NCBI GenBank assembly: GCA_037576195.1
Contig: CM075101.1
Span: 31,000,001-31,064,000 of the forward strand
Reading direction: 5' to 3'
DNA: 64,000 nucleotides
From: Phytoseiulus persimilis
Taxonomy: Eukaryota > Arthropoda > Arachnida > Mesostigmata > Phytoseiidae
Shown here: in pieces, positions 21,901 through 34,145 of the stretch
How positions within the stretch are numbered: the first letter of the stretch is position 1
Layout of the letters: each line of letters starts with the position of its first letter
Position numbers and translations under genes: made by a program
Notes under the pieces: model-generated
Told to the model about the DNA's origin: nothing
The model's input: only the letters and a program-made list of their open reading frames with translations
Databases searched by the model: none

Positions 21901-22649
21901 AGAAAGAATGTTTCTGGCTTCTGAACGCGTTCCTACAGTGGAGCACCACGGGCCAGGCACCGCCGATCTTCAATAGGAAAGAGGTCCGCTCCAAGGAGAA
22001 TGAGATCCCCTCCCGTCAGAGCGCGCAGCGTATGAAAGGTAAGATGCAAACAGAGGTGACAGGGACTGCGTGACTGAATGAGCATCGATTACTGGACCTT
22101 CGTTGAGGTGGGCTCACTGACTCTATGTTTTAGGGAACAATTTGCACAAATACTCGAAAGTGAGAGGTGCAGCGGGCCAACAAATTCGAACGGAATGCCG
22201 AACCCTGAACTTCAGTGTGCCTATCTTAGTTAACTCGTCTGCCCCTAGCGAGGTCTACAAACCGCAGAAGTTACTGTCCGTCGATTTGAATTTGTTGCCT
22301 CCTCCCGTGAAGATAATACAAAGATTGGATGATGATCAACTCCTCCCGAACGGGGACGTTCTCGTCAAGCGAGACCCAGTGGTGAGTAAAGACGTAACTT
22401 GCTGAATCGCCCGCACCTTCGTCGAGAGACGGCGAAACAATGACAATAACGGAAATTATTCTCCTTGTTCAGCATGACGGGAATGTGAGTGACGGCGGTC
22501 TCATGATTCCCTCGGCATGGCTTTGGTTTTCGGTGAAGTATGGTTCGGCACTGGTGGTATTCTATCTCCTGCTGCGAGTTTTCGTAAGGAGAATCATACC
22601 GAGACTCCTATTCTTGGGCCAAAGAACACGTCAGGTCACGGTTGCCTGA
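18906..22649 (+). CDS. MBTPS1: Membrane-bound transcription factor site-1 protease (S1P, SKI-1)
   Basis: S1P is a Golgi/ER subtilisin-like protease that makes the first luminal cut in SREBP, ATF6 and other precursors. Six exons (18906-19554, 19688-19819, 19952-20207, 20315-22038, 22134-22381, 22473-22649) join in frame to 1061 residues (human 1052). A hydrophobic signal lies at about 30-47 ([17 protein letters not shown]). The prodomain includes [24 protein letters not shown] at 193-196 sits where the vertebrate RRLL autocleavage site lies. The catalytic triad is D229 (AVFDTGL), H260 (DGLGHGTFVAG) and S426 (SGTSVASP), with oxyanion N350. The luminal C-terminal part is strongly conserved ([32 protein letters not shown]). 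A membrane span (about 1016-1036) and a short basic tail end the protein. The 29 residues before the signal are unusual; GTTCTGTTTCAG ending at 18993 could be an acceptor, so the true first exon may lie upstream. Confidence 0.96.
19612..19665. repeat. Two abutting perfect palindromes (34 + 20 bp) in MBTPS1 intron 1
   Basis: 19612-19645 is a perfect 34-bp palindrome with arm GGAAGCAGCTCTGATTA and no loop. 19646-19665 is a perfect 20-bp palindrome, GATCAGATAATTATCTGATC. Together they fill 54 of the 133 nt of intron 19555-19687 and end 22 nt before the acceptor. Confidence 0.95.
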
Positions 22650-22656
22650 ATTGGTA

Positions 22657-22662
22657 AATAAA
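22657..22662 (+). terminator. Polyadenylation signal of MBTPS1 (AATAAA)
   Basis: A canonical AATAAA lies 8 bp after the MBTPS1 stop codon, implying a very short 3' untranslated region. Confidence 0.75.
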
Positions 22663-22740
22663 ACTATTCTAAACAACAAAGAGGATGGGAACGCGGAGAT
22701 GGCATAAAATTCTCAATGGAGGGATGATTGATTACAGCTC

Positions 22741-23490
22741 TCAAACCTTGGACTTGAAGGAAGAGAGGACTCGAGTGACGACCTCGTTGTGCACATCAGC
22801 CGTATGACATTCAGAATGCGTGAAGAACACCGCGATGACAGCGCGGAAAACGTACTGCACGTGGAAGTCCACGAGACCATCATACTCGACGACGACCAGG
22901 AACTCCTCCATGACGAACTGTAGTCCATGCACATCTCCATCCTAATTTCCTCCGTCTCTCATCGAATGGACGGCATCACCGATATACATCACGATCGTCA
23001 GAGGCCTTTCAGGACAGGACGCAGGCTACTACTTAGATATTCTCGAGCTCCGAACGTTTGCTTATGCCGTATACGTTGCATTGAACCACGCACTGCTCTT
23101 CGACGATGAGCTTTTGAGTTCGGCTGATAATTGGAGATTCTGCTCAGAAGTTGATCTTTGGAGAAACGGCATTCTTCCCCGTATGCCGGACTCCTCCAAG
23201 CTCGTTGCCCTTTCTGCCTTTCAAGATTGCCTCCCATCGAGTAAGAGTCGTTGGAACTCTGCCGGGTACTGTATCAAGCTTGAAGAAGTCGTCGTCCCTG
23301 TATGATACCGCTGATTTCCAGCCGAGCGATCGGACTCAACCATGTGATCTTTTGTGTATGATTTACGAATGATATCAAGACAACAGAACAGAAAACGTAC
23401 CCCTCGGCAATGAGAGCTCTGAGAGCTCGATGCAAGTGTTGGATCCAGGCGTACGGACGCTCGCGGCGAGCTGCCCGGGGCAACCGCGGT
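22741..23490 (-). other. Possible minus-strand gene, C-terminal exons (unidentified)
   Basis: The best segment is a minus-strand frame ending at TGA 22743-22741, containing FVMEEFLVVVEYDGLVDF and YVFRAVIAVFFTHSE. It follows an acceptor-like CTACAG at 22919-22924. Further upstream on the minus strand are protein-like pieces in other frames: RATSLEESGIRGRMPFLQRS near 23120-23200 and YAWIQHLHRALRALIAEG ending at about 23402, where GTACGT gives a donor-like sequence. I could not join these in one consistent reading, and the plus strand of 22733-22923 is open as well (EGREDSSDDLVVHISRMTF). A gene convergent with MBTPS1 is plausible, but the strand, exon set and family are undecided. Confidence 0.25.
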
Positions 23491-23530
23491 CTCTCGTTGT
23501 GATGGAGTCTCTTGTGTCAAGACTTCAATA

Positions 23531-25982
23531 ATTCTCCGGTGGAAAGGGGAACGATTCGTTCTACAATGCGATTTGTTGTGAAGGTGCTCGCTGTGTCAAA
23601 ATGTTGCCGCATCCGAACTCTCTTGGAGTCGCTCCATGTATATAGTTAGGGCTGACTGCTCATCATATGAATCGAGCAACGGTCTGTTTGAACTGGACCA
23701 ATGAACATACAATCAATAGCCCTCGGAATTGTTACAAACGAAGTTTCCGTGGATATTTCATTAAAACAATTTTATAAAAAGAAAAAGGTCTGAGTTGTCC
23801 AACCATAGGACCCGTCCGATCAATCATGAATTTTTGGTACATTCCCCGAGTCCTAGGTTCTCTGGAGCAATCGCGACTCAAGTGCTCAGTAATGTTCCTA
23901 CCCCTGCCCCACGGAACTCATCCATCATTCTGACTGCCATTTGAACAGCCTTCCTAGGCTTGTCCAAGCTTCCCAATGGAACCTTTTACCTCCAGAACGC
24001 TCCACTTAACAGAACTTTTCCTCCGCGGGCATTTCCAGGTTGCAGTGCGAGGCTCTTGAATGCTGACCACGGACTTTCACCCGGAGGAAAAAATCAATGT
24101 TGACCATCGCACTCACTTTGGAGTAATGTGAACCACAACCCGATATTACGGGATTAGTGTCCCTGGAAGTATAGTTTGAGACAATTCTTCTCCGCTCCTC
24201 AGNACACGCGGATAAAACTGTCCGGCCGTCACTTCCTCAAGATAGTGACATTCGCCACCGTCACGGTTATGACGGCCGAATTCAGAATTAACTCAGAGAC
24301 CAAACTGGGACCGCTTTTCAGGAGTGGTTCTTCCGTTCACGTCTGAGATTGAGGATTTCGAGAACGAGCTGTCTCGCTATGCCGGTGAGATCATCAAGGG
24401 GACAACATAACTGGATGGTCCGATACGAGGGGTCCGAGATTCGAAGCCTTTCGGGAGGACGATAATCGAACCCCTTGATCGCAACGAGGTCGGACGAACG
24501 GATGCAGTGCGGACTCCTGAACTCGCTTGCCCGTCGGTCGGTCTGCAGCTTGGCGAAAGTAAGACCCTCCGATAGCAGCCATTGTGGTCTCTCGATTGCT
24601 GCTGTAGCGCGGAACGATCGATGCTCGAGGTTGAGTTCATTACATAAATTGGCTCTCGGGACAAGGTCGAGTCGGGCCTCTCAACTGGAATTCATCGGAC
24701 CCTGAGAAAACCCATGATGATAACCGTCGCGGTAACATCTCGGCCTGCGGCCCGTCGTCTGTTAGCTCATGTAAACGGGTTCGACCGTCCGACGGAGACG
24801 CGAGGCGAGCAAAAGGAGTCGGATGACTTCGGGAATTCACCTCCGATTCAATCAAGTCTCGCGGAACTGCGATGATTCCCTCTTCGACCGCCACGTGCTT
24901 CGAGCAACGGTCAGATGGCTGGGGAGCATTTCCCCAGCGGTTCACACCTCTCAACATCCACACGTGGCAGGCGCCATGCGTTGTAGCGACGAGACTCCGA
25001 CCACGCGTCTCGGGCGAAAGTTTGCCCAAACCTCTCCTGACAAAGAAAGGATGATGGAGGAACGCCAAAGCGCAAACTACTTCGCTCTCAATGCGGTCGC
25101 GAGTCTCGGAGCCGACCGACCGCAGTCCTCTCGAGGGTTGCTTGCCGAACATTTGCCAAACGAAGCTCGTTGTGAAGTCTGAGCGTTGTTCAATCAACGA
25201 TCCGATGATGGAGCCCCGGATCGAAGCGAATGCTGGCCACTCGGAAATGTTTTCACGCATCAGTGCCTCTTTGATGGTGATAAACCTTGTCGGCAATGTA
25301 CTCGCGCTGCTCAGTGATGTTGATAGCGATGGCGACACGGCGCGGCGTCAACCACAACGCGGGAGCGATGACAAAGTCCCCTTGAAATGAATGCCCTCGA
25401 AGGCCTCGGTGAAGCTCAGCGCTCGAGATACACCTCGCTAACGGCCAAGGCAAATCGATGGGGGCGGACCCTGAGCGCGTCCCTGCTTTTGAAGAGAAAT
25501 GAGCGAGCGCTGGACGAACACCTCTAGACAAACTGACTGACTAGGAGGCGTGGTGACGGTAGGGCCAGGGCCGTGCCTTTGACAACTGACTTTTTACGAA
25601 TCAGTTTTCCCTTCATGCAACTCGGAATTTCTTCCTGAGATCGCGACCAGTTCCGCCGATTCCTCCTGAAGATCACAACCCTAACCGCGTTGCCCAGTGC
25701 CGGGATGAGTTCGAGCTTCCGCCTTCGTTGACTCTAGCGATTCGAGAGTTTAACAGCGAAAGTTTTAAACATTCGCATCGACTCGAATCTTCGAGCATTC
25801 TGTTTTCGCCGTTCTATATTTCTCTGGTCCAGATGCGCGACGATCTCGCCTCTTGCTGGCCGCAACAGCCAGTCTGGCTGTTCAGGTATTCGTCGCCAAG
25901 TGCTAATCGTTAATGAGGATCTCTCTCTCTGAGGTCAATTCTTCATCAAGACTCTGCAGCCCACTGAACTAGATAGCGTCGC
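23531..25982. other. No recognised gene
   Basis: A 232-codon minus-strand open frame (24640-25338) starts with a non-ATG codon and overlaps long plus-strand frames, as expected of non-coding DNA at this composition. A minus-strand segment at 25288-25400 (FVIAPALWLTPRRVAIAINI, ending at a possible donor) looks protein-like in isolation but has no partner exons I could find. An ambiguous base is at 24203. Confidence 0.35.
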
Positions 25983-26020
25983 GGGCAGGCAGGCAGGCAG
26001 GCCGGCCGGCCGGCCAGCCG
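25983..26020. repeat. (GGCA)n followed by (GGCC)n
   Basis: About four AGGC units pass directly into four GGCC units, a compound tetranucleotide tract that is self-complementary in its second half. Confidence 0.9.
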
Positions 26021-29000
26021 TCGGGCCTGAGAAGCAGGCAGCCCAGCAAGTGATGGGCGACGAGACCGACGGACTGGCTGGCTATCTCGTTTGCTTGTCG
26101 ACATCGGGATGAGCGCACATTTCGGGTGTTACATTCTTTCGCGAGGTGTACGACGTTTATATGTCGTTGTCCGTAGTTGAGATGAAGTACCGACAGCGGG
26201 ATCTATGTAGAAGCGGGATCGTCTCCTCATTGTCTTGAATGCAGAATCAATCACCGCGGTTCCCGCAGCAGCCGAAGAAAAATGCCACCATGCGTCACGA
26301 TCTGCGTCACAGACAGCCTTGCTTTGGGGCCCTGGTCGGCACTCGGCCAGGCAGGACACGCACGCACACTCACACCGAGCAACCAGCCTACTGAGCTACG
26401 GACAGATCGGCGCGACGCCCGGACAGCCAGAGAGACGCACAGACCAACAGAAAACAACTCGCGTAAAGGACGAACTCGCAAGTTCGCTCGAATCAAGTAT
26501 GAACGTTCTCTCTATGACGCACCATATTCCATGAAAGCGATGAACTCCAGTGTCCTCGGCGGAAGCTCCGGAAACGATAACAGATCGCACGTATCTTATC
26601 GGATGACATTTCGATCGAAAGTCTCGAGAGGCTTCGCGACAAAACTCGGTTGACGCTCGCACCTCACCGGCGCCGTGTTCGCGCCCTCGTTCGAATGTCT
26701 GTTCGTTCCTCGACCGAGTATTTTTTCGTTTCCTTGGCCGTCCGCTCAAGTGCGCTCGATCGATGCTCGCGATTTCGTCTGCGCTGAGTGTCACGAACTG
26801 CGAACGGGGAGCCGACGGAGAGTATCACACATTCTCGGTTCACCCGAAATCGTCGAGCCGACCTTTCCAGAGCTCCGCGTTCCCTGGAAACTGCGGAAAT
26901 CGCTGAGGGGGATCCCCCTTGAGTGCGAGCACCCTGGTAAGTTTCTGTAACGGTCGTTCCCTGCGACGTTAAGCGGATCGAAACCGCGATTCGTGAAAAT
27001 TTCGTTGTTCAGTGGGGCGCCAGGGTTCGTGAGCTCCGTGCTCCACGTTTTGCACTTCCGCCGAATCGATCCGCGTGGTTTCTCGTTTTCCGTATTAACT
27101 ATAACTCTTCCAACAAGAGGGTCATTGCTATTCTGCATTGAATTCGCTCGCGGCAGTGGGCAGACAGTGCGAAGTCATCCACTTTTTTTGCCTCTGGAGT
27201 CAGGGATAGATCGGAAGAAGCAAAACAAAAACAACATCGAAACAATTTGCGTCATATCGTGTTCCGCACACTTCCGCTCGATTCCGCAGTTCGCGAGTCA
27301 GCCCGCGGGCCGCGGAAAGAGTGTCCGAACCGAGCGTCGAACCATACACGCCACCCACCCGCGAATCAATGATGATAACCACGGCGACATGGTCATGATT
27401 ATGATCGAGAAGCCAAATTGAGTGAGTCTTTGAAAATTGTTACGCATGGAACGAGCTGATGTGGGTCACTGTGAGAGCTTGGTTGAGGGCAGACCCCGGT
27501 TGGACGTCCCCGAATTCCTGATAAATTCGACCGGCTCTGGGGGAAGCAAGGTTCGGACCGCTGAGAATGAGATGACGAAGCTTCAACATTTCACACGGCT
27601 ATAAATTCGGCGGTCGGCTCCCGCTTTATTTGCGGTTGCTGCTGTCGGCCACTCATTACTCGCCTTCGGCTTGAAGGGACTTAAGCGAGCCCCCGCGACG
27701 TACTCGTTCCTCCGTAGATGCCCTCGTGGGGGACCGAGGCCGCTGACTTCCGCTCTGAAGGAAGATTTTCAAGAGGTGTCCCTAAGGGCATCGGCTGCGC
27801 CTTGCAAGTAGCTCAAATCCGAAAGAGAGAACCTATGAGTTCTCCCACCCTTTTCGAGAACCGATTCGAATGTGTTCTCCTATCAAATCAGCCTCCAGAA
27901 TCGGAGAGTTTTCCAACGGCGGTGACCTGCGAGGATTTCAGCAGTCGTTTCGCTGAGATGCATGGATTGGCACCGGGGTTGACGGTAGATGCTGCTCCTC
28001 GCAACAGGGAATCACCATCGGAGCGAGGGATACGGAGGAGAATACCTCCGATTCGCGCTCTCCTGATAAGGAAAATGAAATCCTGTTCCCGTCGACATCA
28101 TTACCAGGGCACAGTCGCGGGATCGTCACGAAAAAAAACGTCGGGTGATTGGGCAGTCAAAACAAGGCGAGAAGAGCTCCGCGATCTATGTCAGCCCCGT
28201 CGGCTCTGTGAATTCAAGGTGAGCTGTGAAGCGCACTTGATTCACAAAAGAGAGCCAACATTATGATAGCTCGCGGCGCTAACCACTGCCTCGCCTAACC
28301 CGCTCGTGAGTCCAACGCCCCGGCTCGTTGTGTGAAAAGTACACAATGCTCGGAGCCAACTCGACTGGGCTCCTCTCCGGCGAGCACTTGAAGCTTTTGC
28401 TAGTTAATTCGGTTCCGATAAGTTCGACATTCAATTCGAGCGGGGTCGGTCATCAAATAGCGGGCTTTCGACAAATGAGGAACGGGGGGAAGAGGATCGC
28501 TGCGAATTCCCACGCTATTCTGGGCTCCCGACAGCTCACAAACCGAAGCATGAATTGGTGTCTCTTGCAAATTGCGGTTCCTCGCCGCCGCTCCCGAGGA
28601 TCCAGCGACCAATAGGGCACACACTATCATTCACTCCACTCCATGTCCCCCCGCGCCCCCACCTCTGTCCCATCAGAACCTTTTCCCCGCTCTCCTCCTG
28701 ATATCATCCTGTCCGCGCCCCTCTGCTTCAACTCCTGTGCCGTGTCCAGACCGCTCGCTTCGAATCCATGGCGCTCCTGAAACGCTCTCCCTCGCTCGCT
28801 TGCGCACTCGCTCGGTCCTCTCCCCGGAGTCAATGAAGTACAGGAGGAAGTTTCCTTTTTGGCTGAGGAAATGGAAAGCCACTGGAAGGAAGGCTTGAGT
28901 CATTCTCCGCGTTCTAATTATCAGGCGAGCGAGCGAGTGTGAGCAAGCAGGCAGGCAGACCGGCCGACAAGCCTGATTCAGCTCGACCGGGCGGGTGGGC

Positions 29001-30836
29001 AGGCAGAGCTTGAAGGAGTTTGCTAGGCAAACATACCCGCTTCAAAGGCAGCAACACCATCAGTGCCGCGGCTGCACGACGACGACGACAACAACAGCAC
29101 CGGCTCGTTCAAGAGCTCACCAACGAGTCGTTCTCGAGACGACTCAATTCCGAAACCTGCTCTCCCTTTCGTAGCCGCTCCCGACGTTCTCCTACTCCAC
29201 CTCGGAAGAACGTCCTATTGACTCATTCTTCCTCAAAAACTGTTTCCCCCCGTTTGGAGACTCTCTTTGAGTCTCTTTTGACTTTCAACCGAACGCTGGT
29301 GAAGTTTCTGCTTGTTTTACCTTGCGTTACGATGACGCTCCCGTTTCTGATATTGCCGTCAACTCATCCAAAGTATTCTGAGTCGTCGGAAACGCCTCGA
29401 TTGGAGGAGGCTTCGGTCGGGGAAGCTGGCGAAGTCCCCGGTGGACAGGGAGCCGAGAGTTACGCCTGAATTCTCCGTCCGCGTGGGCAAACGATAGGAT
29501 TTCGCCGGACTTTTCCAGACTCGTCGTCATGCATACGCCCGGAGTCGTGGAGCCATAGCTCTCAGCGCTCACGATCAATGCTGATTGATTCGGCGATTCA
29601 GCCTGTTTGCTCGATCTGAACGGAGCCGTTTGTTGTCGGACCACCGACCGTCGTTCTACCCGAACCAGCAGCAGCGCCAACTGCTGCTAGTGACACGGTG
29701 CGACCAGTGGCTCTTCCACTTGTCGAAAGTAGCTTAATTCTCTTGCTGCACGTTTTCAGCGGTTGCCGCAGATATGGAAACGCTCATTCGTTTTTTTTCT
29801 CCTTCCGTCGACCAGCAGCAGTCCGACATCCACCGCTGAGGCGGCTTGGCTAGCGCGCAAGCAGACGAACCGACTGACTGACTAAAAGATCCCATAAGCC
29901 CTAACGAGATAAGGCTGTTTGGCGCCTGAGAAACTTTTAAGTCTCTGCGTCGCGCTGTTGTTCAGTTGGTATTTAACTAAATTTCGTTCCTGGGAGAAAG
30001 AATGTCGAGAAGAAGAAAAAAGCAGAGAAAAACTCCCATTTGCTGTCTGCCCCCATCTTCACCCCTCGCTTCGTTCACGGCCTTCCTTGCGGGCTCTCAA
30101 ACAAGTTTCACGGAGGCGACAAACCCGATTCGGAAGCTTGCCAGCCGCTTCGCCAGTCAGCTGGTCGGCCGGGCGGAAGGTCAAACGCGCACAAGTTATC
30201 TGAATCAACGTGACGAGCCAATGTCGAATGTCAGCAAACGAGCATCGGATTGAAGATCGCTTCCTTTTCTCCTCCCTACGAGTGAGCACCGCTCAGCGAA
30301 AACTGAAGAGCCAGCGTACGCGGCGTCGGATCGCGAAGAAGGAGCTTCGTTATTCAACTTCGGGTCATCTTCGGGGTTTCCCTCACACGAGCACTGTGAC
30401 GAGTGAAGGGTTTCTTCAGTCGCAGCACTGCTGTGGGTGGTGGCTCGCGTTCACTCTCCACGCGGAGTTCTCCCCCGAGTCCACTCCGTAGGACTCAAGA
30501 CGCTTCTCGAACTGGATGGACACGACCTCTGGGTGCCACCCCGCTTAGGGAACGCGGATTGCCAGATGCAGCTGACAGCCATTGCGGTCGATTCAAGCTG
30601 GTTGTTTGCTACACACGAGAGCAGGAACGGTGGCCATTTCAGAATAAATGTCTCGCGTCCGGAGTACCGATCCAATGATGATGAAAACAATCATGTGCGG
30701 ACTTGGTCTCGGCGGGAGCTCCTGAACTTGGAATTCTTCTGCGAAAGTGTGTATATTGCGTTTGCTCGAGCAGCCAGAATGCTGACCACGATCGGTGGAG
30801 CTTCGCAACGTTCCTAAACAGGTACCAGGAGCTCTT

Positions 30837-30882
30837 ATGTCAGACTTTGACTCGCAAGATGGCATTGCGTCCCCGTCTCAAC
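30837..30882 (+). CDS. Candidate first coding exon
   Basis: An ATG opens MSDFDSQDGIASPSQ and runs without a stop to a donor-like C|GTAAGCG at 30882/30883. The acidic, serine-rich start would suit a nuclear protein. No downstream partner exon was found, so this is only a candidate. Confidence 0.2.
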
Positions 30883-31484
30883 GTAAGCGATCGGTTCGAC
30901 CAATGGAATCATGAGGAAAATCCAGTTTCCAGGTGACTTTGAGTGCTTCCCCCTCCCCTATTCAAGTTCACATGACACGTAGCGTTTAGAAGACCGGGCT
31001 GTTGATGATGATACTATGCCGCCATTCTCCCACAGCGGGGTGAGAACACACGCGTATCCACGACGTTCTTATATTGTTTGGTTTTTTTTTTTTCACATCA
31101 TCATGTTTGCCAACCCCGCACACCCTCGCTGGCGGTCGGTCGGGCGGGCGGGTGAGCGAGCGGTCGTTGGACCTCCTTGGCCGCCGATAGAAGTGGCCGC
31201 TTGCTCGCTCGGTCAGATGCTCGGTTTGCAAGCGAGATGATTCGCTGGTGGGGCGAGCGGCGCGATAATAATTCGCTATCTCTTCCGAATCACCCGATCC
31301 ACTAGCAGCTCAGGCTTGCCGATGCTCCCAACGAAAGTCAGCCGAAGCAACCTGCCTGGCGGCTTGCGTCGGGAGCACCAGCAACAACAACAGCGAGGAG
31401 AAAATGCCCCCGTTATCGCTTCCGTTAGGAATTAGCGGTCGATGACCGTCAGAGCGTCGGACCGGGCGACGAGGCAAGCGTTCA

Positions 31485-31736
31485 ATGGCGCCACGTCTCC
31501 GGCAGTTGAACAACTTGATTCTTGCGCTTTCGCTGTCGATGCTCGCCTGGAGCCTTGACTCCCCGGACACTCTTCACCGTCCGTCAGCTAGCAACGCAGA
31601 CAAACACCCGTCTCCACTCGCTGCTATTCGTCGTTTGTTGTTGTTGCTACCTGTCGCCTCTCGTTGCCGACGTAGAGATCTCTGTTCGCGTTTGTCGTCG
31701 CGGCTTCAAGTTTACGGCTTTGTTGCAACTACTTGA
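31485..31736 (+). CDS. Candidate secreted peptide or signal-peptide exon
   Basis: An 83-codon frame from an ATG begins MAPRLRQLNNLILALSLSML followed by AWS-LDSPDT, an arrangement of basic start, hydrophobic run and small residues like a signal peptide. The rest is arginine-rich with a second leucine run and ends in a low-complexity stretch. The family is unknown; it may be chance. Confidence 0.18.
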   Translation: MAPRLRQLNNLILALSLSMLAWSLDSPDTLHRPSASNADKHPSPLAAIRRLLLLLPVASRCRRRDLCSRLSSRLQVYGFVATT

Positions 31737-32749
31737 CGTCGGTTTTCGCATCTGTTGTTGCAACTCCGCGAAACTTTCGATCATTCTCTCGAACAAGCTC
31801 GCGTTCAAGTAGATTGGAGCCTGTCAGGGACGTCCCTAATTACTGCTTCTCGGCTTTGGCGGTTGAATGAAACCCATGCGTCGAGTTGACGAAACATGGA
31901 TAAAGAAACCGTTCGGCGAACAACAATGAGGTCTTTCGACGGAGCTCGTTCTCTCTTGCTCATCGACTCTGATTTCCGCTTCAACGATTCCTCTCATGGA
32001 GACGTCAAAAAACTTAGCTACCGGATCCACGGTGCTTGGCGTTGCTGAAAGCGCAAGCGTTTCACCCCGTCCAAGCAGGTACTTACCTGTAAAGAAACAT
32101 AAGGTTAAGATCACACTCACTATATTTTGAAAGTGCTCGACGAACGGGAGGGAAAGTGCCGAAGAACGTTCGAGACTGTGTCGTCGAGATCGCTACTACG
32201 CTACGCAGTTCTACGAACAGTCCTGTTCGTCCGATTCCTACAATTTGAGGAGCTGTCAAAGTGGGCGGAGGAGTGGGAGAATAATACGAGCGGGAGCGAA
32301 TCAGGGCTGTTAATGACTACTATTTCGTTTTGTGTGTTTCAAACATACGATAAGAGTATCAAGCCAATTTATCCCGAATCGATTCGTCTCCTCGCTCGTC
32401 TATCGGAACGTTGTTTAGCTCTGCAATGTAGCCAAACACGCTGGTTCTGCTTCCGACTGCAGGAACGTAGACCGTTCCGCGTCAAGTTCAATTGCATTCC
32501 ATTCTGGTTGGGAATTCGCCGCGCGAACAAGCTTCTCATAGAATTTTGGGAGCTGTTCTAATTCGCAACAGCTCCCGTTATGATGACAAACCAGGATTTT
32601 GCTGAAGCCCCTCCAATCTGTCACCGTTCGCGCTTCTGTGATGAGGTAATTCTGGGTAGTAGTCGCAGCCCCATCCGGGAGTAGGTTGTAGCGCTCTTCT
32701 TGTTTGCTCCCGCCTCGTTGGTCTTGTGTGCTCTTGGCCCTGGGTCAGA

Positions 32750-32910
32750 ATGCCAGATATGCACATAAACGCATTGGAAACGTGTACGCCGGAAACCACA
32801 CAGCCGCAGACCATGGAGCCAACCGAGCTGCAACCAATCACTCGGTTGAGACCGCTCGTCGAGCAACAGTTGACGCACACTTTCAAAGCTCTGCCGCAGT
32901 TCCTCGACAG
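32750..32910 (+). CDS. Candidate first coding exon
   Basis: From an ATG with A at -3, the frame encodes about 53 residues, including TQPQTMEPTELQPITRLRPL and VEQQLTHTFKALPQFLDR. It reaches a donor-like CGACAG|GTAGTG at 32910, immediately before an in-frame stop. The helical, low-repeat composition is unlike the surrounding DNA, which makes it one of the better exon candidates in the block. No following exon was identified and I do not recognise the family. The minus strand is also open across it. Confidence 0.28.
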
Positions 32911-33788
32911 GTAGTGTTCACGAGCGATGCGGCGGCGGCTACGACCGGCGGGACCGGCATCGAAACCCGCTGAACGCGCGACGACAAGTTACAGCAAACA
33001 GCGCAGAGGAATCGTCTCACGCGTTTCCGTCAACAAAGTTACGGAGTCGGCGTAATTCTCGATTTGCCATTCTCTCGTCTGTCAGCCCCAAACCAAGAAG
33101 TCTGTCAATGAGTTGCTGTATCGGCCAGAGCACGACAGTTGTCGATGACATGGCCGCGGGCTGCGCCAGCGCCGTGGCTCACGCAGGTAGCCGCGAAGCG
33201 ACAGCGTTCGGCGTTGGAAGTGAAGCGTCAACAGTTACTGCAGGGGCAACGGCACCAGCAATCGCCACTCATCCGACTGGAAAAAGGAGTAAAAGCAGCG
33301 TTTGCTGCGGTGGCACTTGCGGTACTTCCAGCTGCTGGCGCGGCTACCGCTGCCAGAGCTCTCACAGTAGGCATGACTCTGGACGGTGGTAACGGAGTCG
33401 TAACACATTCGAATGAAAGGAGTTTTGCCTACTCGGTCGGCCGAATGACTGACTGTCCTTCTGATTGAGTGACCAGTTGGATTCTTGCTGCTTGGTTAGC
33501 CGGGAACGAAAGAACCGGCTGGCGGTGGCGGGTGAAGGATCGCTCGAGATGTTAACAGCTGAAGGCAGCGAGAAGTTCAAGACGCGCAAACAGTTATGTA
33601 ACTCCTCGGAAGCGATGCGTGCGAGCTCCGAGTTTCACGCACGGTTTGCGCTTTCAGGGCCAAGGCGAGTGAAACGGCAGGCAGGCAAGCGCGTGATCCG
33701 ATGGAACCATAACAAAGAAACCAACGAGCTAACCAACCGTCGTCTCAATACGCACAGCCGCTTGTTCCGGCAAAACCGGTTTGGTGTT

Positions 33789-34145
33789 ATGTTGATGTTG
33801 GTGCCATTAATGCTCATTATTCCATTATTGACGCAAGAGCTTGAATTCCCGGGGCGGGCGGCGGAAACGCAACGATACTTCACACCCCGTCCTGCGATCG
33901 GGACTCGATCTCCATCTCTACTTGTCTTCGGTCTTCCGCGTTTGGAACGCTCAATCCCTTCACCGGCAGAGCGAGATTACCCAGCGGGCGGTGGAAGTCT
34001 CCGACTGCACCAGCGGGTCGGTTGCGTAATTGGATCGACGCGGTGCTCAAATCCTCAGCTTCCGAGTGTACAAGCAACCGGTATTATGTTGAGCGTTCGT
34101 GGATGCGAGGGCATTGTTACTGCTCGTTATCGGGGCCGCTGCTGA
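33789..34145 (+). CDS. Candidate small secreted protein
   Basis: An ATG starts MLMLVPLMLIIPLLTQELEF, a strong signal-peptide-like run, followed by about 100 residues with several arginine positions and PR-containing stretches (RYFTPRPAIG, VFGLPRLE). The frame extends open upstream as well, so the ATG is not forced. The resemblance to a neuropeptide precursor is superficial: no glycine follows PRL for amidation and no dibasic sites flank it. Confidence 0.15.
   Translation: MLMLVPLMLIIPLLTQELEFPGRAAETQRYFTPRPAIGTRSPSLLVFGLPRLERSIPSPAERDYPAGGGSLRLHQRVGCVIGSTRCSNPQLPSVQATGIMLSVRGCEGIVTARYRGRC

Noticed and set aside
24640-25338. 232-codon minus-strand frame
   Set aside because: No ATG near its head, long open frames on the opposite strand, no recognisable domain.
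26890-26955. Mini-exon after TTTCCAG with a good GTAAGT donor at 26939
   Set aside because: The splice motifs are decent, but the 50-60 bp piece has no partner exons and contains the 14-bp palindrome AGGGGGATCCCCCT; it could be a 5' leader exon but is unsupported.
27600-27605. TATAAA as a core promoter
   Set aside because: A lone six-base match with no convincing initiator at the right distance and no gene downstream.
27718-28266. 182-codon plus-strand frame
   Set aside because: Arginine/serine-rich, no motif, no splice context; not separable from background.
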